Origin: Kangiella spongicola | Lineage (GTDB): Bacteria > Pseudomonadota > Gammaproteobacteria > Enterobacterales > Kangiellaceae | Direction of reading: 5' to 3' | NCBI RefSeq assembly: GCF_003194565.2 | Contig: NZ_QICH01000001.1 | Location: forward strand, 310,001 to 374,000 | Length of the DNA stretch: 64,000 bases | In this document: in pieces, positions 60,943 to 64,000 of the stretch | Layout of the letters: each line of letters starts with the position of its first letter | How positions within the stretch are numbered: the first letter of the stretch is position 1 | The notes under the pieces: model-generated | Databases searched by the model: none | Told to the model about the DNA's origin: nothing | What the model saw: the letters and a program-made list of their open reading frames with translations, nothing else | Made by a program: the position numbers and the translations under genes

Positions 60943-62121
60943 TCACTGCTGAAATAACCGCTCCATCAAAAAGTCTGATGAGACTTCTTCGCCTTCTAGG
61001 TGCATCGCCACCAGCTCACCACCCAAAATTTGAGGAGCAATAATAACATCAGGCTGAACCAGTTTTACTCGTTTCAGGTTATAAGTGTCATTCACGGCAG
61101 TGACCGTCTTAACTGAATCGCAAACCTCTTTGACCGCTAAAATTACAAAAGCATTTTCAGAGTCATCATCTAATAATGAAATCACCGCCTTGGCTTTTTT
61201 CACGCCCGACTCTTCTAGGTTTTCGATGTCGCTCGGTTCACCGAATATGACATCTTCACCAGAAACACTGTCTTTATCGACGTTGGGCTGTACGATTCGT
61301 GTAACGTGCTTGCCACGATCTTTAAGTTCGTTACAAGTATTGATCGCCAGTGAGTTATTACCAATAACAATGTAGTGGTTTTCTCTTTTCATAGAATTAC
61401 CTTTATGTACCATTATCTTCGTCAGGCTCGCCTTTATCATGGGCGCGATAATTGCGGTTAAGGATGTTGCGAACACTGCAACGCCAAGAATGATGACGGA
61501 GATACTAAACAGTTTGGCTTCGACGGTTACAGGATTGATATCACCATAACCTACGGTGGTCATGGTCACAATTGAGTAATAAAGTGCCGTTACCCACTCC
61601 GTTATGTGGGGGTCGAACTCCTTGCCTAAATAAAAACTTCCAATAACTGAATAGAGCAATAGCATTACAGTAGATGCTAAAGCAAAGATAGAGTTAGCAG
61701 CCAAGCTTGATTTGTAGAATGATCGTCGGAACAGCGCGAGGCAAACAATTAAGATTACAAAGTAAGTCAGTTGCCAGCTACTTCTGTCGGCCCAAATGAT
61801 ACTGACTAGCGCCAAACCAGCTAAAAATAACGACATTGACCAAGCAATTCGAGAATGCAGTAACAAGCCAAGAGACATCATGATCATGCCACCACCAATC
61901 ACAAGCGGTGGCAAATTCCTCGGCGATAACTCTCTATCACCGGTAACAATATCTTCGAGATAAGGTAGCCAGCGATCGCCAAAATCAGTCTGGAATAACC
62001 AAACACCACCAATGATAAATAAGGCAGCCATAATCCAGTGTGGGAACCAATACTTAGCTTTTAGTATTTTCCCAAGAGCTTCAAATTTTTCGCGCCACGG
62101 TTCATTAAAACTACTTATCAC
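60943..62121 (-). CDS. Kch-like potassium channel with RCK (TrkA-N) domain
   Basis: 392 residues. Six hydrophobic segments (about 26-225) with selectivity filter TVGYGD at 189-194 between the last two, then a TrkA-N Rossmann domain (about 248-370, YIVIGNNSLAINTCNEL). The G-x-G-x-x-G loop reads GNNSLA, so nucleotide binding is uncertain. S4 lacks the regular Arg/Lys ladder. It starts 53 bp after radA and leads a tight run with mgtC and the methyltransferase, suggesting a group involved in cation or membrane-potential control. Confidence 0.88.
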   Translation of the reverse strand: MISSFNEPWREKFEALGKILKAKYWFPHWIMAALFIIGGVWLFQTDFGDRWLPYLEDIVTGDRELSPRNLPPLVIGGGMIMMSLGLLLHSRIAWSMSLFLAGLALVSIIWADRSSWQLTYFVILIVCLALFRRSFYKSSLAANSIFALASTVMLLLYSVIGSFYLGKEFDPHITEWVTALYYSIVTMTTVGYGDINPVTVEAKLFSISVIILGVAVFATSLTAIIAPMIKASLTKIMVHKGNSMKRENHYIVIGNNSLAINTCNELKDRGKHVTRIVQPNVDKDSVSGEDVIFGEPSDIENLEESGVKKAKAVISLLDDDSENAFVILAVKEVCDSVKTVTAVNDTYNLKRVKLVQPDVIIAPQILGGELVAMHLEGEEVSSDFLMERLFQQ

Positions 62122-62174
62122 GGAAGTTTCCCTTCTTAGATGGTTAGAGTTATTTCGAACTAAGCTAGTTTACT

Positions 62175-63539
62175 TTACAGTAAATTAATCATCTCCTGCA
62201 AACGACTCACGCCATGTACTTCTAGACCATCTAGTTTTTTAGACGGTAAGTTTCCTTTCGGAATAATCGCTTTTTTGAAGCCATGTTTCGCCGCTTCTTT
62301 CAAACGCTCCTGCCCATTCGGAACTGGTCGCACTTCGCCAGCCAAACCAACTTCACCAAAGATGACTAAATGCTCTTCCAAAGGACGATTCCGTAAGCTA
62401 GAGATAATAGCGGCAATCAGCGCCAAATCTGAGCTCGTCTCCATCACTCGAACACCACCTACCACGTTAGCAAATACATCCTGATCGAAGGTTGCTACCC
62501 CACCATGTCGATTTAGCACCGCTAACAACATTGCAATTCGCTGATGATCTAAACCAACCGCCACTCGCTTAGGCTGCGGCGCATGAGAAGTATCCACAAG
62601 CGCCTGAATCTCTACCAGCATTGGTCGAGTCCCTTCCCAAGTGGAAACAATAGCGCTGCCGGCTACGGGATCGGTATATTTCGATAAAAAGATAGCGGAC
62701 GGGTTTTTGACCTGCTTTAGACCTTCATCGGTCATCGCAAAAACACCCAGCTCATTAACCGCGCCAAAACGGTTTTTTACGGCGCGTAATAAACGTAATC
62801 GCCCATCACGTTCGCCTTCAAAGTAGAGTACCGCATCTACCATGTGCTCTAACACTCGAGGCCCCGCCAAGGCACCGTCTTTAGTCACATGACCAACAAC
62901 TAACAAGGTTGTGCCGGTTTGTTTGGCGAACCTCACCAGTTGCGCCGCAGACTCACGAACCTGAGCCACACCGCCTGGTGCCGACTGTAACATTTCGGTG
63001 TAAATCGTCTGGATCGAATCCACCACCATGACTTTCGGCTTCTGCATTAGCGCCTGCGTCGTAATCTGCTCGACTTGTGTTTCGGTTAATAAAGAAAAAT
63101 CCCCAGTTTCGAGCCCTAAACGCTGCGCTCGCATGGTCACCTGTTGCATCGATTCCTCACCGGTGACGTATAACACTGGCGTTTCTTTACTAATCGCGCA
63201 CAAACTTTGTAAAAGGATAGTGGATTTACCAATACCTGGGTCGCCGCCCATCAGCACCACCGAGCCCGGCACTAAACCGCCACCCAAAACGCGATCTAGC
63301 TCAGACAAGCCAGAGCCCATTCGTGGCACTTCAGACAAATCCACTTTATTCATCTGTACCACTTTACTTTGTTCACCAGCATAGCCCGTGAAACGTGAGC
63401 TTTTCTCACCTTTGGATTGCTTAACGTTGGCCTGCTCGACCAAAGAGTTCCAAGCCTTACATTGCCCGCACTGCCCCGCCCATTGCGGGGTTTCTGAGCC
63501 GCATTCTTGGCAGACGTAGATTGTTTTTACTTTCGCCAT
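62175..63539 (-). CDS. radA: DNA repair protein RadA (Sms)
   Basis: 454 residues. C4 zinc finger (Cys10, 13, 24 and 27), RecA-like ATPase with Walker A GGDPGIGKST (about 98-107), the RadA-specific KNRFG motif (about 255) and a C-terminal Lon-protease-like domain (VGLAGEVRPVPNGQERLKEAAKHGFKKAIIPKGN). It is a helicase that drives branch migration of recombination intermediates. It heads the radA-kch-mgtC-methyltransferase run. Confidence 0.96.
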   Translation of the reverse strand: MAKVKTIYVCQECGSETPQWAGQCGQCKAWNSLVEQANVKQSKGEKSSRFTGYAGEQSKVVQMNKVDLSEVPRMGSGLSELDRVLGGGLVPGSVVLMGGDPGIGKSTILLQSLCAISKETPVLYVTGEESMQQVTMRAQRLGLETGDFSLLTETQVEQITTQALMQKPKVMVVDSIQTIYTEMLQSAPGGVAQVRESAAQLVRFAKQTGTTLLVVGHVTKDGALAGPRVLEHMVDAVLYFEGERDGRLRLLRAVKNRFGAVNELGVFAMTDEGLKQVKNPSAIFLSKYTDPVAGSAIVSTWEGTRPMLVEIQALVDTSHAPQPKRVAVGLDHQRIAMLLAVLNRHGGVATFDQDVFANVVGGVRVMETSSDLALIAAIISSLRNRPLEEHLVIFGEVGLAGEVRPVPNGQERLKEAAKHGFKKAIIPKGNLPSKKLDGLEVHGVSRLQEMINLL

Positions 63540-63892
63540 ATTTATGTTCCTGAAAAGCTGAACTTTCCGCTATTACTCTTCGTTAAAACATCGCTCAACC
63601 TGCTTATTTATCAAACAATAAACTCCGCTGTTTCGCTCTGTTTTGCCTCGATTAACGTCACCTCAACTTTTCTAAATTCTCCTAACTTTTTTAAATGTGT
63701 CCCAAAAGCCAAGCCGTTTTATAGTGTTTCTTCTAATTTCTTTAAATTGAGTCTCATAAAAGCCAACGTGACTATAAGCTCAAAGGCTTGCAGTCTCACT
63801 TTACTCAAATCAATTTTGCAAGAAACAACTTTTTGCCCGCCTCTATCTTATGGGATAGAATAGATTTATTGAAGTAATTAAAATGATTTAGC
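63540..63892. other. 353-bp intergenic region
   Basis: Between divergent radA and the DAHP synthase gene. It is AT-rich and has no convincing gene. A promoter for the plus-strand gene is described separately; nothing else stands out. Confidence 0.6.
63833..63861 (+). promoter_or_regulatory. Predicted promoter of the DAHP synthase gene
   Basis: TTGCCC (63833-63838), 17 bp, TAGAAT (63856-63861), followed by the ATG 32 bp later. Part of the spacer is a small inverted repeat, CTATC-TTATG-GGATAG. Confidence 0.5.
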
Positions 63893-64000
63893 ATGGTTGA
63901 GCGCAACGCTGACGATTGGACTCCAGATAGCTGGAAATCTAAGCCCGTTAGCCAACAAATTAAATACGGTGATCCGCAAGCTTTGCAGCAAGTGGTCGCT
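63893..64000 (+). CDS. Class II DAHP synthase, N-terminal fragment (cut by window edge)
   Basis: 36 codons are visible: MVERNADDWTPDSWKSKPVSQ, then QIKYGDPQALQQVVA. W-T-P-D-S-W-K-S-K-P followed by Q-x-x-x-Y-x-D-P-x-x-L is the start of class II (plant/mycobacterial-type) 3-deoxy-7-phosphoheptulonate synthases, the first enzyme of the shikimate pathway. No Shine-Dalgarno is visible before the ATG. Confidence 0.82.
   Translation, partial: MVERNADDWTPDSWKSKPVSQQIKYGDPQALQQVVA

Overview
The window looks like chromosome from a free-living, probably marine gammaproteobacterium of moderate GC. The gene set (class II DAHP synthase, long-form PstC and PstA, a TIGR04219-type outer-membrane protein, several secreted S9 and M28 peptidases, a YajR-type transporter between ssb and uvrA) would fit Kangiella or a close relative. 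That assignment is inference from protein recognition, not from a search. I see no tRNA, rRNA, CRISPR array, IS element or prophage. The window starts inside one gene (minus strand) and ends inside another (plus strand).

Layout. 1-12.8 kb: housekeeping and envelope genes, comprising an M20 amidohydrolase, Hsp20 with a candidate ROSE RNA thermometer, a secreted S9 peptidase, TcdA, an outer-membrane barrel, an AmpG-like transporter, a PanE-MsrB fusion coupled to a thioredoxin-like lipoprotein, SPOR and Sel1/TPR lipoproteins, a RutE-like nitroreductase and a membrane protein. 12.8-22.5 kb: two large exported peptidases (DPP-IV-like S9 and M28), a 7TM-GGDEF cyclase, an SDR, a GcvA-type LysR regulator, a 445-bp structured intergenic region and a CtlX-like amidinotransferase-fold hydrolase. 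22.5-29 kb: a four-gene AT-richer island encoding a DUF4123 adaptor, a VasX-like type VI effector, a three-TM protein and a lipoprotein, with no T6SS structural genes in view. 29-33.5 kb: DUF819, Mpo1-like, MscL and a D-cysteine desulfhydrase/ACC deaminase homologue.

32.5-47 kb is the phosphate block: pstS, then (after nirS and a heme-type TonB receptor) a contiguous minus-strand pstC-pstA-pstB-phoU-phoB-phoR operon, and a divergent OprP/OprO-type porin. Three PHO boxes with the same geometry (7-bp half-sites every 11 bp, then 10 bp to the -10) sit upstream of pstS, pstC and the porin. A cytochrome cd1 nitrite reductase with an extra N-terminal c-heme domain has an FNR/DNR-type box at about -41.5 and is followed at once by the TonB receptor. 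47-64 kb: MscS, a BI-1 protein, ssb, a YajR-like MFS, uvrA, TerC, a GNAT, a HEAT-repeat/cyclophilin fusion, EttA, PilZ, the run radA-kch-mgtC-methyltransferase, and the start of a class II DAHP synthase.

Points that stand out: three genes appear to use AUU/AUC or AUA start codons (near 543, at 17520 and at 59446), two of them with near-ideal Shine-Dalgarno placement; the orphan T6SS effector island; the ROSE-like thermometer; the nirS arrangement; and the structured non-coding stretch at 21.4-21.57 kb. All positions come from reading the sequence by eye; no similarity search was run.
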